DNA of 64,000 nucleotides, taken from the NCBI GenBank assembly GCA_963784615.1, contig CAWASG010000002.1:563378-627377 (forward strand), given 5' to 3'. A model generated the notes under the pieces. It was given only the letters and a program-made list of their open reading frames with translations. It had not been told where the DNA came from and did no database searches. This DNA is from UBA11403 sp963784615 (GTDB lineage Bacteria > Pseudomonadota > Gammaproteobacteria > Legionellales > Legionellaceae). The position numbers were made by a program, and so were the translations under genes. Below, piece by piece: positions 37,744 to 47,604 of this stretch (position 1 is its first letter; each line of letters opens with the position of its first letter).

Positions 37744-39426
37744 ATGGAATTATGTAGTGATTTGGATGTTGATACAAGTAAAAAAACACATTGGGATCGT
37801 TTAGAGGTAGCGCAAAAGGTTGTCGACATTAAAGCTATTTTGCAAAAGACGAACAATACATCTAAGGCAGCCAAATCGGTGGGCGTGCCCCGTAGCACCG
37901 CACGATATTGGCTGGATCGCGAAGGTAAAACCGGGCTATCTCCGGCTGTTGAAGCATTTTTTGAAAGCCCATTGGGTATGGCTTTTTTGCATCAAATAGT
38001 GATCGCAGCTCAATTTACAATCACCCAATTGGCTGGTGGAGGGGTTGATATGATCGCTCAATTTTTACACTTAAGCCGATTAACGACCTTTGTAGCAAGT
38101 TCTCATGGTACGTTATATAAGCAAGCGGTGGCTATGGAAGAGGCGATAAATCGTTTTGGAACTGAAGAAGGCCAACGGTTAGCGTCGCACATGTCGAAGA
38201 AAAAAATTACTGTCTGCCAGGACGAAACCTTCCATCCTGAAATTTGTTTGGTCGCTATAGAACCCGTGTCTAATTTTATTCTATTGGAACAATATAGTGC
38301 AAAACGTGATGCTGAATCTTGGTTTAAAGCGATGGAAGAAGCACTGCAAGGCTTGAAAGTAGAGATTATCCAGTCGACTAGCGATGAAGGTACCGGATTG
38401 ATAAAATATGTCGAAAAAGAGCTAGGTGCCCAGCATTCCCCTGATCTATTTCACGTTCAGCAAGAGCTAACGCGTGCCACATCGGCTCCTATTGCGGCAA
38501 TAGTCAAACAAGCTGAGAAAGCTTATGACACCAGTATTAAAATACAGGAACGGTTGGAAAAAAAGCAGTCCTTGGATCCTGAATACAGTGAAAAACCATA
38601 TTCCGCACTCGATGGAGAGATTATCAATGCTGAGCTAAATAAGGATGTTGCATTACGCCATTTAAATGATATCAAAAAACATCAAGCTGATGTCAAAGAG
38701 GCAAAAAAAGCGCTAGGTCAGGTCTATCATCCTTATGATTTAACTACCGGCAAAGCACAAACGGCAGAAGACATCGCTGAAAAAATGAAACGACACATTG
38801 AGACGATAAAAACGGCAGCTATTGAAACGGAGCTGTCTGAGAATAGCTGGAATCGCATAATGAAGGCGTATCGCGTTTTTGACGGGATGATCGCCACCAT
38901 TGTATTTTTCTGGACTGTTGTTAAACAGCAAGTTGCATCACTCGGACTATCTCCTGAGCTAGAGGCTTTAATGCATGATGTGATTATACCAGGGCTGTAT
39001 TTGCAGCAAGTAGCCAAAAAAGCAAAAAGCTCGACAGAACGCAAACGGCTTACTAAGCTGGCTGCAGAATTACTTGCACGTCTGGCACTATGTGAAGATT
39101 GGTGTAAGTTACCGCCACAGCAACGTGAGCAGATAAGATCTACAGCTCTGCAATGTTCTCAGTTATTTCAGCGATCCAGTTCATGTGTTGAGGGACGTAA
39201 TGGCTATTTGTCATTACGTCATCACAGCTCTCATCGATTGAGCAAGCGAAAATTGGGTGCTCTTACTGTGATTCACAATTATTTTATACGGCGACCTGAT
39301 GAATCAACGGCGGCCGAACGATTTTTTCAGTCAAAGCCGAAAAGTATTTTCAATTTTCTACTGGATAATTTAGATGTTTCAGCTAGGCCAGCAGAGGCTA
39401 GGAGGGTTACTAAAATGGCTGCTTAA
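37744..39426 (+). CDS. Transposase of the DUF6399-like type
   Basis: About 560 residues from ATG 37744 (MELCSDLDVDTSKKTHWDRL). The frame is open farther upstream but overlaps the RT start, so an earlier TTG near 37675 is also possible. An N-terminal helix-turn-helix (NTSKAAKSVGVPRSTARYWL) precedes an RNase H-like core: VCQDETFHPEICLVAIEP, STSDEGTG, HSPDLFHVQQELTRA and the late SSSCVEGRNGYLSLRHHSSH (Glu), which could form the acidic triad. The whole resembles proteins annotated DUF6399 (recalled). It is the only candidate to move the 34984-39460 element and the 4693-4858 MITE. It ends just before the right inverted repeat. Confidence 0.8.
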   Translation: MELCSDLDVDTSKKTHWDRLEVAQKVVDIKAILQKTNNTSKAAKSVGVPRSTARYWLDREGKTGLSPAVEAFFESPLGMAFLHQIVIAAQFTITQLAGGGVDMIAQFLHLSRLTTFVASSHGTLYKQAVAMEEAINRFGTEEGQRLASHMSKKKITVCQDETFHPEICLVAIEPVSNFILLEQYSAKRDAESWFKAMEEALQGLKVEIIQSTSDEGTGLIKYVEKELGAQHSPDLFHVQQELTRATSAPIAAIVKQAEKAYDTSIKIQERLEKKQSLDPEYSEKPYSALDGEIINAELNKDVALRHLNDIKKHQADVKEAKKALGQVYHPYDLTTGKAQTAEDIAEKMKRHIETIKTAAIETELSENSWNRIMKAYRVFDGMIATIVFFWTVVKQQVASLGLSPELEALMHDVIIPGLYLQQVAKKAKSSTERKRLTKLAAELLARLALCEDWCKLPPQQREQIRSTALQCSQLFQRSSSCVEGRNGYLSLRHHSSHRLSKRKLGALTVIHNYFIRRPDESTAAERFFQSKPKSIFNFLLDNLDVSARPAEARRVTKMAA

Positions 39427-39468
39427 AATACAAGCATCTGGCGAAACGATGACTGAGGCCGATATTCG

Positions 39469-41087
39469 ACATTATCAAAACCAATCAATTAGGCAGCGTA
39501 TATTATTGCATACATTTTTTTGCTTCTATGAAATATCAGATGAATTCCACATTAATTTCAGGCATTTTAGGTTATCGAGGCAATAATCTAGATGCGCGTG
39601 CTTTAGTAAATTTAACGTCTACGTTAAAAGCATTCAATAAAAACATTGATATTGATATCGATTTTATATTACTTTTGAGATTCAATAGTGATGTACTCCA
39701 AATAATAGAAGGGCTTTTATCACTATTTAATGAGAGCGAAATAACGTCGGGAGAACAAACAAAACTCTTTGAAAATCTGACTCAAAGTCAAGCACCTAAG
39801 GTTTACGCTGATATTTTATATCTTTTAATAAAAGATGCAGGCTTTAGGAGGCCCAGGGAGCATTTGGCCCTATTTGATCATGCAGCTTCTCATCGAAACT
39901 TGGTTTTATTAAAGTTGAGTTTTAAGTTGTTAATTGTAGATGCAAAATGTAATGCAACCAATAACGCTGTTTTATTCCTGAATTTAGCGCAACATAGCGC
40001 ACATGGGGCCATTGCGAGCATTTATGTTAATTTAATCAAGGCCGGTTTTAACATAACAGAGCATCCTATATTATTTGATAAAGTCACCTCTGAGTTGCAA
40101 ACGTTTCTATTAGCCGAAGGAATTTCTGAGTTGGTTGCTAATGGTTTCAATGCATCTACCCATCCAAATTGTTTTATGAATGTGGTAGTTAATCAGAACC
40201 CACAAACCCTTGCAATAATTTACACACAATTAGTAACCTTTGGTTTTAAGGAAGCGGAACAGCCTGACTTATTCGATGCAGTTACATCCCATCCAGAAAT
40301 CGGTCATATATATATGGCTTTTTTCAGATTAAGGCAACTATCCAGTGACGGATTTAAGCCTAATGCAGACAATAATCCAAGCCTGTTTATGAATATAACA
40401 AAGCATAAAAATCCAGAAGCGTACTCAGATATTTATTATGAATTAATTCGTGCTGGTTTTATGCCAGATAACGACCCTGAGCTATTTATAAAAGCTACCT
40501 CTCATCAAAATATAGTTCTATTAGTTCATACACTAAACCAATACAACGACGCAGGCTGTAAAAAAGAAAAGCATGCAGATCTGTTTCCGATGATTCTCAG
40601 ACATACTGACTTACCAAGTCTAGATGAAGCTGTAAGAATTATTCTCAGTAACCAAGACCCCCTCGGCTTTAGAGTAAACAGAAACCGCATTATACAGAAA
40701 CCTAGTTTGATTATAAGAGCCGCGACGCTCCACCATGACCCTTTAAAAGTTGCAAATATGTGGGTAGAACTTTGCAGAGGCACCGGCCCAGAAAACTCGA
40801 GTTTATTCCCCAGAAGAAATGCGTACTTAGGATTTATTGAATGGCTATATGTTGAAAATGGGGGGGATTCAGCTCTGTTTGCGGACTGCCGTACAGGCGA
40901 TGATGCGATAACGATACTGAAGGACTCATTATTTAAAGCGCTTGAACAAGAGCCTAATTCACCCGAAACGCTGGAAAATTGCGCTTGCTACAGAACATGT
41001 AAAATGATAATGGAAACCGATGAACTTACTTGGTTGAAAGATGAGCTCGTTGTGTTAAAAGACGAAATAACAAGACAGCGACATTGA
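39469..41087 (+). pseudogene. 3' part of the transposon-split solenoid-repeat gene
   Basis: Continues the 34044-34983 frame directly after the second GATATTCG copy (…IFD|IIKTNQLGSVYYC…). Codons 39528-41087 also form an ORF starting at an internal ATG. About seven units of roughly 40 residues of the form [AS]DIYxxLIxAGFxxxxxPxLFxxxTSHxN are visible (YADILYLLIKDAGF, IASIYVNLIKAGF, YSDIYYELIRAGF), an alpha-solenoid. Likely a binding scaffold; no catalytic motif seen. Without a promoter and start of its own it is probably silent. Confidence 0.85.
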
Positions 41088-41289
41088 AAATAGCCGACTT
41101 AACCTCACTTAAGGGTAAGCGTTCGGTGAAATACGGGTTGTATGTCGCCACAAACACGCGAAATAGCGCTTTATTCACGTGCCAGAGCCCGATTTTTTTG
41201 GTGAATCGTTACGACTTTTTACTATCAAATCACTCACATTGCTCAAGTGTAACGATTTAAGATGATGAGTGTTAACAAAGAGGAATGTT

Positions 41290-42040
41290 ATGTCTAACGC
41301 TCAGGATTTTGATTTTAAAAATTTAACGGATTTGGAATTTTTGAACGGACTTGATTTTTTAATTCATAATCCAACTTTATCGGTCGCGAAACTGAGTTTT
41401 GATGAAGATAGTCACCAATGGTCATCCAGGTTATTTGGCACGAACCCAGAAGGGCAGCAGGAGTTGGCAGACTTTCTTGCTGCTGCAATCACATTTGCAC
41501 ATCAAGAAGATGAAGAAAATACAACGCTAGAAGAAAAAAAATGTAAAAATGCCATACGAAACTACTACGATATTTTTCTTAATTTAGATCCGAATGATTT
41601 AATTGCCAATATTCCAGCTGTGACAAGTCAGGCGCGTCCTTTAGCGATGACAGGCATATACAGAAAGGAGGGCATTCCTTTTGCTCCATTGATCCCAAAC
41701 CAGGATGGTGACTATATTTCCCCAGATGATCACGGCCACCACCATGGAAAACATGAGGCCGAGGCTCGGCGGATTGGCGCGTCCACGCAATTTGAACGTC
41801 TAAAAAGCTGGATTAATCAAATGATGTCTCATTTAGGCATTCATGTTTTTGAAACAGTACGTTATGCCGAATTGGATTATCTGAATTCTACGATTTATGC
41901 GAACGATGCTGCTCTGCCTCAAATTCAAGAACAACCCAGCTATTATTGGATTGGTCATGCATCCAATTTGATTGTTATCCCCGTAAAAAATGCTCAAGGA
42001 CAAAGTCGACCGCTTCATGTACTCACCGACCCCGTATCAG
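41290..42040 (+). pseudogene. N-terminal part of a twice-interrupted MBL-fold (NAPE-PLD-like) gene
   Basis: Starts at ATG 41290 with AGAGG seven bases upstream (a GTG at 41269 is less likely). The first 210 residues are unrecognised and include a His-rich DDHGHHHGKH. The metallo-beta-lactamase fold begins at YYWIGHASNLIVIPV ... LHVLTDPV, as in N-acyl-phosphatidylethanolamine phospholipase D and UlaG-like proteins. It is cut after GTA TCA G by the transposon at 42041, whose end supplies a stop. The frame resumes at 45433. The three surviving pieces add up to 2352 bases, exactly 784 codons. Confidence 0.88.
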
Positions 42041-42103
42041 CCTGAACACACAATCTGATGGATTTCCCCGTAATTCCAGCCACGTTCATTGATGTACAAA
42101 TAA

Positions 42104-42150
42104 AAAACCCCTCATAAAGCTTGATTAAAACCTCATGAAGGGTACTCTTA
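42104..42150 (-). terminator. Possible minus-strand terminator at the left end of T1
   Basis: On the minus strand ACCCTTCATGAGG pairs loosely with TTTATGAGGGGT and is followed by TTTTTTATTTG. It would block transcription leaving the transposon leftward, or entering it from the right on that strand. Confidence 0.4.
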
Positions 42151-42178
42151 CGTTCAACGACGAACAAAGAGAGCCTAA

Positions 42179-42748
42179 ATGTACCATGAACTATTAAAAA
42201 AGACCAGTTTTCATCCGTTATTCGTGCATATCGATGATGAAATGGCTGAGAAAGTTCGAGCTGAAGACTGTCCTTTCTGTAACGGTCCTTTATATCAAGC
42301 CGATTACCCTCGTAGTCCCCTCGGGTTACCTGCATCATGCCGTGAGCATTATGATAGTCGGCGCAGTCTTTGCTGCGGAAACTGCCGAAAGCGTGTGACA
42401 ACACCATCGGTACGGTTTTTGGGGCGACATCGTTTTCCGGCTGCGATTATCGTGCTTATCTCCGCCTTCATGTCCAGTGCTTCGAGGCGCCGGTATTACC
42501 AAGTAACGCGTTATTTTGGTATCAGCATCAGTCTGCGAACCTGGGGGCGTTGGCGTCGTTGGTGGCGAGATTGTTTTATTGGCACTGCTTTTTGGAAACA
42601 GGCTAAAGCATTCCTGCCCGTAAAGGCCATTGTTGGCCCATTTCCTCGACAACTTCTTTTGATTTTTCCAGACAACCTGAGTCAAAAACTGGTAAATGCC
42701 TTGCAGTTTTTAGCGCCAATGACAGCGGGCGTTTATCGCGCTGTCTAA
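42179..42748 (+). CDS. Zinc-finger protein of transposon T1
   Basis: 189 residues, first gene of T1. The N-terminal half carries CPFC and CCGNC pairs spaced as a zinc ribbon (AEDCPFCNGPLYQADY ... CREHYDSRRSLCCGNCRKR). The C-terminal half is basic, with RRYYQVTRYFGISISLRTWGRWRRWW, abbreviated, which looks like a helix-turn-helix. T2 has a counterpart at 46940-47589. Its constant position before the transposase and ATPase suggests an accessory DNA-binding or target-choice role, comparable to TniQ/TnsD (inference). Confidence 0.75.
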   Translation: MYHELLKKTSFHPLFVHIDDEMAEKVRAEDCPFCNGPLYQADYPRSPLGLPASCREHYDSRRSLCCGNCRKRVTTPSVRFLGRHRFPAAIIVLISAFMSSASRRRYYQVTRYFGISISLRTWGRWRRWWRDCFIGTAFWKQAKAFLPVKAIVGPFPRQLLLIFPDNLSQKLVNALQFLAPMTAGVYRAV

Positions 42749-42838
42749 AGGAGGGAGTTATTCGCGCAGAGTTTGCATCTTTAGATCAAGTTAGACATCC
42801 AGTAGACTCATAAACTTCTTAAACAAGCAGGAGTTTTT

Positions 42839-44302
42839 ATGAGCAACAAGAAGCCCGATGTTGGTACTCGCCAAGAACGGTGGGCCCGATTTCGCTTTTC
42901 GGTTATTGGCCCACTTTTGGCAGCGCCGCCGGATAAAGGGCAACTACAGATTGAGCTGGCTTCTTTAGCTCAAAAGCAATGGCAGCATCCCATTACAGGA
43001 TTACCAGTTCATTTTGGACTATCGACGATTGAGCGATGGCTTTATCAATCTCGCCATGAGAACGACCCGGTCGGTGCTTTGCGAACGAAACGCCGTACAG
43101 ATGCCGGGAGTAGTCACACGCTCTCAGCCCCATTAAAGATGAGCATCCAACATCAACATCGTTCACATCCAAGCTGGAGCTACCAGTTACACGTAGATAA
43201 CCTCTATGTGATTGCAAAGACAACGCCTGAGTTAGGCGTCTTGCCGTCTTACAATACGATTCGTCGTTACATGAAGTCGAATGGTTTCTGCAAGCAACCT
43301 GGGCGGAAAAGACGACATACAGAAGGCGCCATCCTCGCAGCTGATAGGCTAGAGAAACGAGAGGTCAGAAGTTATGAAGTCGACCATGTTAACACGTTAT
43401 GGCACCTTGATTTTCACCATGGCTCACGCAGAATTTTGGGACGAGACGGTCAATGGCATAAACCCTTATTACTTGCCATTCTGGATGACCGCTCCCGCCT
43501 GATTTGTCATGCTCAATGGTACATGGATGAAACCGCAGAGACGCTGGTACATGGGTTTATGCAGGCACTACAGAAACGCGCCTTACCGCGCGCTCTGATG
43601 AGTGACAATGGCAGTGCGATGACTTCGGCTGAGTTTACCGAAGGGCTTGCGAGATTGGGCATTCTACATCAACCTACACTACCTTATTCTCCCTACCAAA
43701 ACGCGAAACAGGAGGTTTTTTGGGCGCAAGTTGAAGGGCGATTGATGGCTATGCTTGAGGGTGAGGAGGAGATAACCTTGTCGTTACTCAATAAAAGCAC
43801 CCTTGCTTGGGTCGAGCGTGAATACCATCAAAAAGTACATTCCGAGATTGGCTGCTCACCGCTTGCGCGCTATATGAAGGATGCCGATGTTGGTCGACCG
43901 TGTCCTGACACCGCAGCGTTACATCATGCTTTTTGCACTCAGGTGCATCGCAGGCAACGTAAATCAGATGGAACATTCAGTCTTGATGGCAAACGCTTTG
44001 AAGTGCCATCGCAATACCGCAGTTTGGAGATATTGTACATCCGCTATGCACGGTGGGACTTAGGCTCTGTAAGGCTTGTCGATCCACACACCAACACACT
44101 GTTAAGTATGATTTATCCACAAGACAAATCAGAAAACGCTTCAGGTCAGCGTCGAACTTTCACCAATTCCGGTGAACAAGAGCCCAGCGAAGAGCTTGTA
44201 TCAACAGGCGTTGCGCCCTTGCTAAAAGCACTGATGGCAGAATACGCGGCCACCGGCCTTCCTCCGGCCTATTTACCCAAAGGAGAATCTGAACATGAGT
44301 AA
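42839..44302 (+). CDS. DDE transposase of T1 (Mu/TniA-type integrase core)
   Basis: 487 residues. N-terminal helix-turn-helix domains (STIERWLYQSRHEN) precede an rve catalytic core with the triad visible in LWHLDFHHG (Asp), LMSDNGSAM (Asp) and NAKQEVFWAQVEGRL (Glu). A Mu-type beta-barrel region follows (KSDGTFSLDGKRFEVPSQYR, abbreviated). It overlaps the ATPase start by eight bases, the usual coupling of TniA with TniB. It cuts and joins the element ends; 5-bp duplications fit this class. Confidence 0.9.
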   Translation: MSNKKPDVGTRQERWARFRFSVIGPLLAAPPDKGQLQIELASLAQKQWQHPITGLPVHFGLSTIERWLYQSRHENDPVGALRTKRRTDAGSSHTLSAPLKMSIQHQHRSHPSWSYQLHVDNLYVIAKTTPELGVLPSYNTIRRYMKSNGFCKQPGRKRRHTEGAILAADRLEKREVRSYEVDHVNTLWHLDFHHGSRRILGRDGQWHKPLLLAILDDRSRLICHAQWYMDETAETLVHGFMQALQKRALPRALMSDNGSAMTSAEFTEGLARLGILHQPTLPYSPYQNAKQEVFWAQVEGRLMAMLEGEEEITLSLLNKSTLAWVEREYHQKVHSEIGCSPLARYMKDADVGRPCPDTAALHHAFCTQVHRRQRKSDGTFSLDGKRFEVPSQYRSLEILYIRYARWDLGSVRLVDPHTNTLLSMIYPQDKSENASGQRRTFTNSGEQEPSEELVSTGVAPLLKALMAEYAATGLPPAYLPKGESEHE

Positions 44303-45131
44303 AAAACTACTGGCTCTTTATGGTCTAAAATACAATCCATTCATCTCGGATATCCCCGTAGAAGCCTTGTGCATTTACCCAAAGCTCGAGAATTTTTGCT
44401 GGCGTGTTGAGCAATCATTACTTCGTGAAGGTGGTTTTGCTTTAGTGAGCGGTGATCCTGGCACAGGTAAAAGTGTTGCCTTGCGCGTTTTGGCTTCACG
44501 CCTTACACGCGTGCGTGATGCGCAGATCGGCGTCATCAGTCATGCTAACTCAAGGCTTGCTGATTTTTATCGTGAACTGGGGGATGTTTTTTGTGTGCCA
44601 CTTACGGCCAGCAATCGTTGGGGTGGCTTCAAAAATTTACGCGAACGATGGCTCACTCACGTTGATAGCACCTTGTTACGCCCAGTGCTTATCATTGACG
44701 AGGCACAGGAAATGTCGCCAGAAGTCTTAAGTGAACTACGGTTACTGACCAGTATGCAATTTGACTCACGTAACTTGCTCAGCGTCATTCTGGCTGGTGA
44801 TCAAAGATTAAATGATAAACTACGCCGCGACGATCTGATGCCTTTGGGTAGTCGTATTCGGATCCGCCTGCTCACAGAACACGCCAGCATTGAGCAGTTA
44901 ACCCAAACGCTGCAACATCTATTGGAACACGCTGGCAACCCTGGGCTAATGACGACAGGGCTGATAAACACCCTTTGTGAACACGCAGCCGGAAACAGTC
45001 GGATCCTTTGCAACATGTCTGGGGAACTGCTGGATATGGCCGCACGCCTTGAGCGTCCACAATTGGATGAGCAGTTGTATTTTGAGTGTTTCACCACTTC
45101 GGTCTCATCAAACAAACGAAAAAAAGCTTAA
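44295..45131 (+). CDS. AAA ATPase of T1 (ExeA/TniB-like)
   Basis: 278 residues, starting MSKKLLALYGLKYNPF. Walker A is SGDPGTGKSVALR, Walker B LIIDEAQEM, and a sensor-like ILAGDQRL follows. In Tn7, Tn5053 and Mu the equivalent ATPase selects target DNA and activates the transposase, and gives target immunity (family knowledge). It overlaps the transposase gene, so the two are translated in a fixed ratio. Confidence 0.9.
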   Translation: MSKKLLALYGLKYNPFISDIPVEALCIYPKLENFCWRVEQSLLREGGFALVSGDPGTGKSVALRVLASRLTRVRDAQIGVISHANSRLADFYRELGDVFCVPLTASNRWGGFKNLRERWLTHVDSTLLRPVLIIDEAQEMSPEVLSELRLLTSMQFDSRNLLSVILAGDQRLNDKLRRDDLMPLGSRIRIRLLTEHASIEQLTQTLQHLLEHAGNPGLMTTGLINTLCEHAAGNSRILCNMSGELLDMAARLERPQLDEQLYFECFTTSVSSNKRKKA

Positions 45132-45144
45132 TCGGGAGAAAGCG

Positions 45145-45333
45145 ATGAAATATTTAGTCATTGAAGCACCGACACTCACCGATGAAGCAGCGGTCAATGT
45201 GCAGGATTTCTTTTATGCACTGATGGTTGCGTTTGGTGAGCATTACCATCATCAAATAGAACGTTATTATCGAGAATCAGTCATTGGAACCATGGCTGAT
45301 ATTAATATGAAGGAGGATAATCCACCTTTCTAA
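45145..45333 (+). CDS. Small protein at the right end of T1
   Basis: 62 residues, MKYLVIEAPTLTDEAAVNVQ ending MKEDNPPF. ATG 45145 has GGGAGAA upstream. Thirteen bases follow the ATPase stop, so it belongs to the same operon. It is acidic and soluble, with no motif recognised. T2 has no equivalent. Confidence 0.6.
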   Translation: MKYLVIEAPTLTDEAAVNVQDFFYALMVAFGEHYHHQIERYYRESVIGTMADINMKEDNPPF

Positions 45334-45432
45334 TCTGGAAAAAATACAGCAGGGAGGCTGTGCATTTTATGGCGCATTGCAACCATCAATTATCGTGTAA
45401 AACTGACCATCAAATTGCGTGAGCACGCTCAG

Positions 45433-46767
45433 TAGAAGGGGACCTTTTCCCAGGGCTTTATCCAAGACAAACCAGGGAAGGTAAATTAATCAAAGGAGAA
45501 GGTGAGCATCGATTGCCACGAGTTGATGTGGTGGTCATTTCTCACAATCACCGGGATCACGTTGATACAACAACACTTTACCGTTTGCTCGATCAACAAC
45601 CAAAAATGATTGTTCCTGAAGGGGACAAACAACTTTTTATTGACCTTGGATTTACAGACGTTGAGGCATTAAATTGGGGTGATTCTGTTGATATTAACCA
45701 TGGCGGGGAAAAGCTATTAGAGATTACTGCTGTACCTGCGAGACATTGGTCTGGTCGTGGATTACATGACTCACATAAATCTGTATTTTCTGGTTACGTG
45801 TTGAAAGCGCCGACTATGGAAAACCAGGATATTTATTTTGCCGGTGATACCGCTGTATTAGGAGATGAAACTTCTCAAAACATTTATCAATATTTTAATA
45901 TTGGATTGTCTATTCAGCCCGGTGGTCCTGACGAAAATCGAAGCGATATGGAGTCCACGCATCAATCTTCAGCCGACGGCATTACTGCTCATTTTAGAAA
46001 TTTAAAAGCGCGCTATGATAAAGATAAGCTTACAAGCAGATTATTATTTTTTATAGAAGCCGCTCAAATGAAAACCATTTACGATCATACAGCCACGTTC
46101 AAATTGGGTAATTTACGTTTAAGAGACACTTATTACAGCTATACCCGTGTATTGGCGGTATTTAGACAACAATATACAACAGAACAAGCGGAATCATTTT
46201 TGGCCGCACATGAATTTGCAGCTTATCAGCAGATAAAGACCATTTGTGCTGATATTAAGCTGGATGGCGAAGCCCTCTCTGATAAAGAGATTGCTGATTT
46301 AATAGAGGAAAACATCATTGTTCCCAGGATTGGTCAACGCTTGGATATCAATAAGAATCATCAGTCCACAATGGCCGCAGACGAAAATCATCGTGCTCAC
46401 ATTATCAATCATCGAGCCTTAAAGACCTGTGACGAAATCGCGATGAAATGGTTGGGAGATCAGGAAATCCCACCATCAGAAAACCATGAGCAGGCGGTTT
46501 CCAACATCATGGATGATTTGATAATTAATTTGTTAGAGAGTTATCGAAATGTTTGGCATTCTCGCTTGACGAGAACCCATCTCGACGAATTGAATGGGAT
46601 AATTGAGCAAGAAAACTCCGTGGGTGAGAAGCTGGATGATCTGCAAAAGATGCTGTCTTATCATAATCGTCACGGACACTTACAGAATATTGTTCATTAT
46701 GCCCAGTGGATTAATAAAACAATCAAAACACCAGAAGCGTTAGCTGATTATCTAACGCGGCTCCATG
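45433..46767 (+). pseudogene. Catalytic middle part of the twice-interrupted MBL-fold gene
   Basis: The frame is open directly from the right end of T1 (SVEGDLFPGLYPRQTREGKL ...). It contains the metal-binding motif SHNHRDHVD (HxHxDH) in the context LPRVDVVVISHNHRDHVD, then FAGDTAV (metal-bridging Asp), and MESTHQSS (late His). This is the active-site set of NAPE-PLD/UlaG-type hydrolases. Without the first part it lacks the start of the fold. About 300 residues of helical C-terminal extension follow. It ends LTRLHV where T2 begins at 46768, whose TGTAA end provides the stop. An internal TTG (45513) could start a fragment but is probably not used. Confidence 0.88.
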
Positions 46768-46939
46768 TGTAATGTCTCGAAAAATATAGCTCTTAACCGA
46801 AGTATTTATCTCGCACTATCTTGATCACAAGCCTTGTGATTACGATCAAAAACAATGAGATGAAAAATTAATTATGATTAGTGACTGATCAACATGTATT
46901 ATTGAGTCTCTTACCAAACAATAAAACAAGAGATCAGTC

Positions 46940-47589
46940 ATGGCGCATATTTTCGCAGATATTTTATCATTAGTACACTATATTCATATCCAAAGGCATG
47001 AGCCTGAGAAGTTAGGCTTAAAAAATTGCCTGTGTTGCGGTAAATCAAACCCTTGGCGACATGGTGGTTATTCTCGTGAAGCGGATCGCATTAATCCTTC
47101 AAGTACCTCACTAAATCCAGTGTTTATTCAGCGATACTATTGCCCCTGTTGCGACAAAACATGTTCAGTCCTTCCGGAATGCATTCCACCGCGTAGATGG
47201 TATTTGTGGGATATGCAGCAGATCATTTTTGTATTGTACCTTTCTGGTATGAGCGCTTACGCTATATCAAAAACAATGCCGCCTTCACGCCAGACCATAA
47301 AGCGTTGGCTGATGCGCTTTGTAGAGCAATTTCGACTTCATAAAGATGCGTTGTGTACTCATTTTTATGCACTGGGTAGAGCCATAAATATGGCTGACTT
47401 TTGGCAAGCAACGCTCCAGAAGATGCGTTTGAGTGAAGCGATGCGCCTTTGCCATGTAGCCGGAGTTGTTATCCCATGAACATATAATCGGTTCAAGCAT
47501 GAGTTGTGCAATGCTTATGCAAATATGAACCCCACACAGTTTGGTCGTTTCGGTGCCATGATTTTACTGATTAACTTCACTCCCCATTA
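46940..47589 (+). pseudogene. Zinc-finger protein of T2, with an in-frame TGA
   Basis: The frame starts MAHIFADILSLVHYIHIQRH and has zinc-ribbon cysteines (NCLCCGKSNPWRHGGY, YYCPCCDKTCSVLPECIPPRRW). It meets TGA at 47477-47479 after 179 codons. The same frame then continues open (TYNRFKHELCNAYANMNPTQ, FGRFGAMILLINFTPH) to TAA 47587-47589, 15 bases before the transposase start. The TGA is thus probably a nonsense mutation, or a readthrough site, in a 216-residue protein. The truncated protein may still be functional because the zinc ribbon is complete. Confidence 0.7.
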
Positions 47590-47604
47590 ATAGCGGAGAG
47601 AAAA

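Larger units (their letters stand above)
34984..39460 (+). mobile_element. Transposon with reverse transcriptase, cargo gene and DUF6399-like transposase
   Basis: A 4477-bp element with perfect 22-bp terminal inverted repeats (34984-35005 and 39439-39460) beginning GGCCTCAGTCATCGTTTCGC. A perfect 8-bp target duplication GATATTCG is present at 34976-34983 and 39461-39468. Contents, left to right: an effector-like cargo gene (+), a reverse transcriptase (-), and a transposase (+). The empty site can be reconstructed exactly and restores an 852-residue reading frame. An 8-bp duplication and GG-starting ends are known in ISL3, IS1595 and IS6 families, but the gene content fits none of them that I know. 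The element at 4693-4858 is a non-autonomous relative. Confidence 0.93.
42041..45427 (+). mobile_element. Three-gene transposon T1 (zinc-finger / DDE transposase / AAA ATPase)
   Basis: 3387 bp. Ends are imperfect 21-bp inverted repeats (CCTGAACACACAATCTGATGG against CGTGCTCACGCAATTTGATGG, 16/21 identical; written here as consensus CACRCAATYTGATGG). The flanking 5-mers ATCAG (42036-42040) and CTCAG (45428-45432) match at four of five positions, as expected for a decayed 5-bp duplication. It carries a zinc-finger protein, a Mu/TniA-type transposase, an ExeA/TniB-like ATPase and a 62-residue protein. It interrupts the MBL-fold gene. Confidence 0.87.

Noticed and set aside
45513..46772. A free-standing 419-residue metallo-hydrolase gene
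   Set aside because: The frame continues upstream to the T1 border and its first part lies on the other side of T1; its stop codon is supplied by T2. It is the middle of an interrupted gene.
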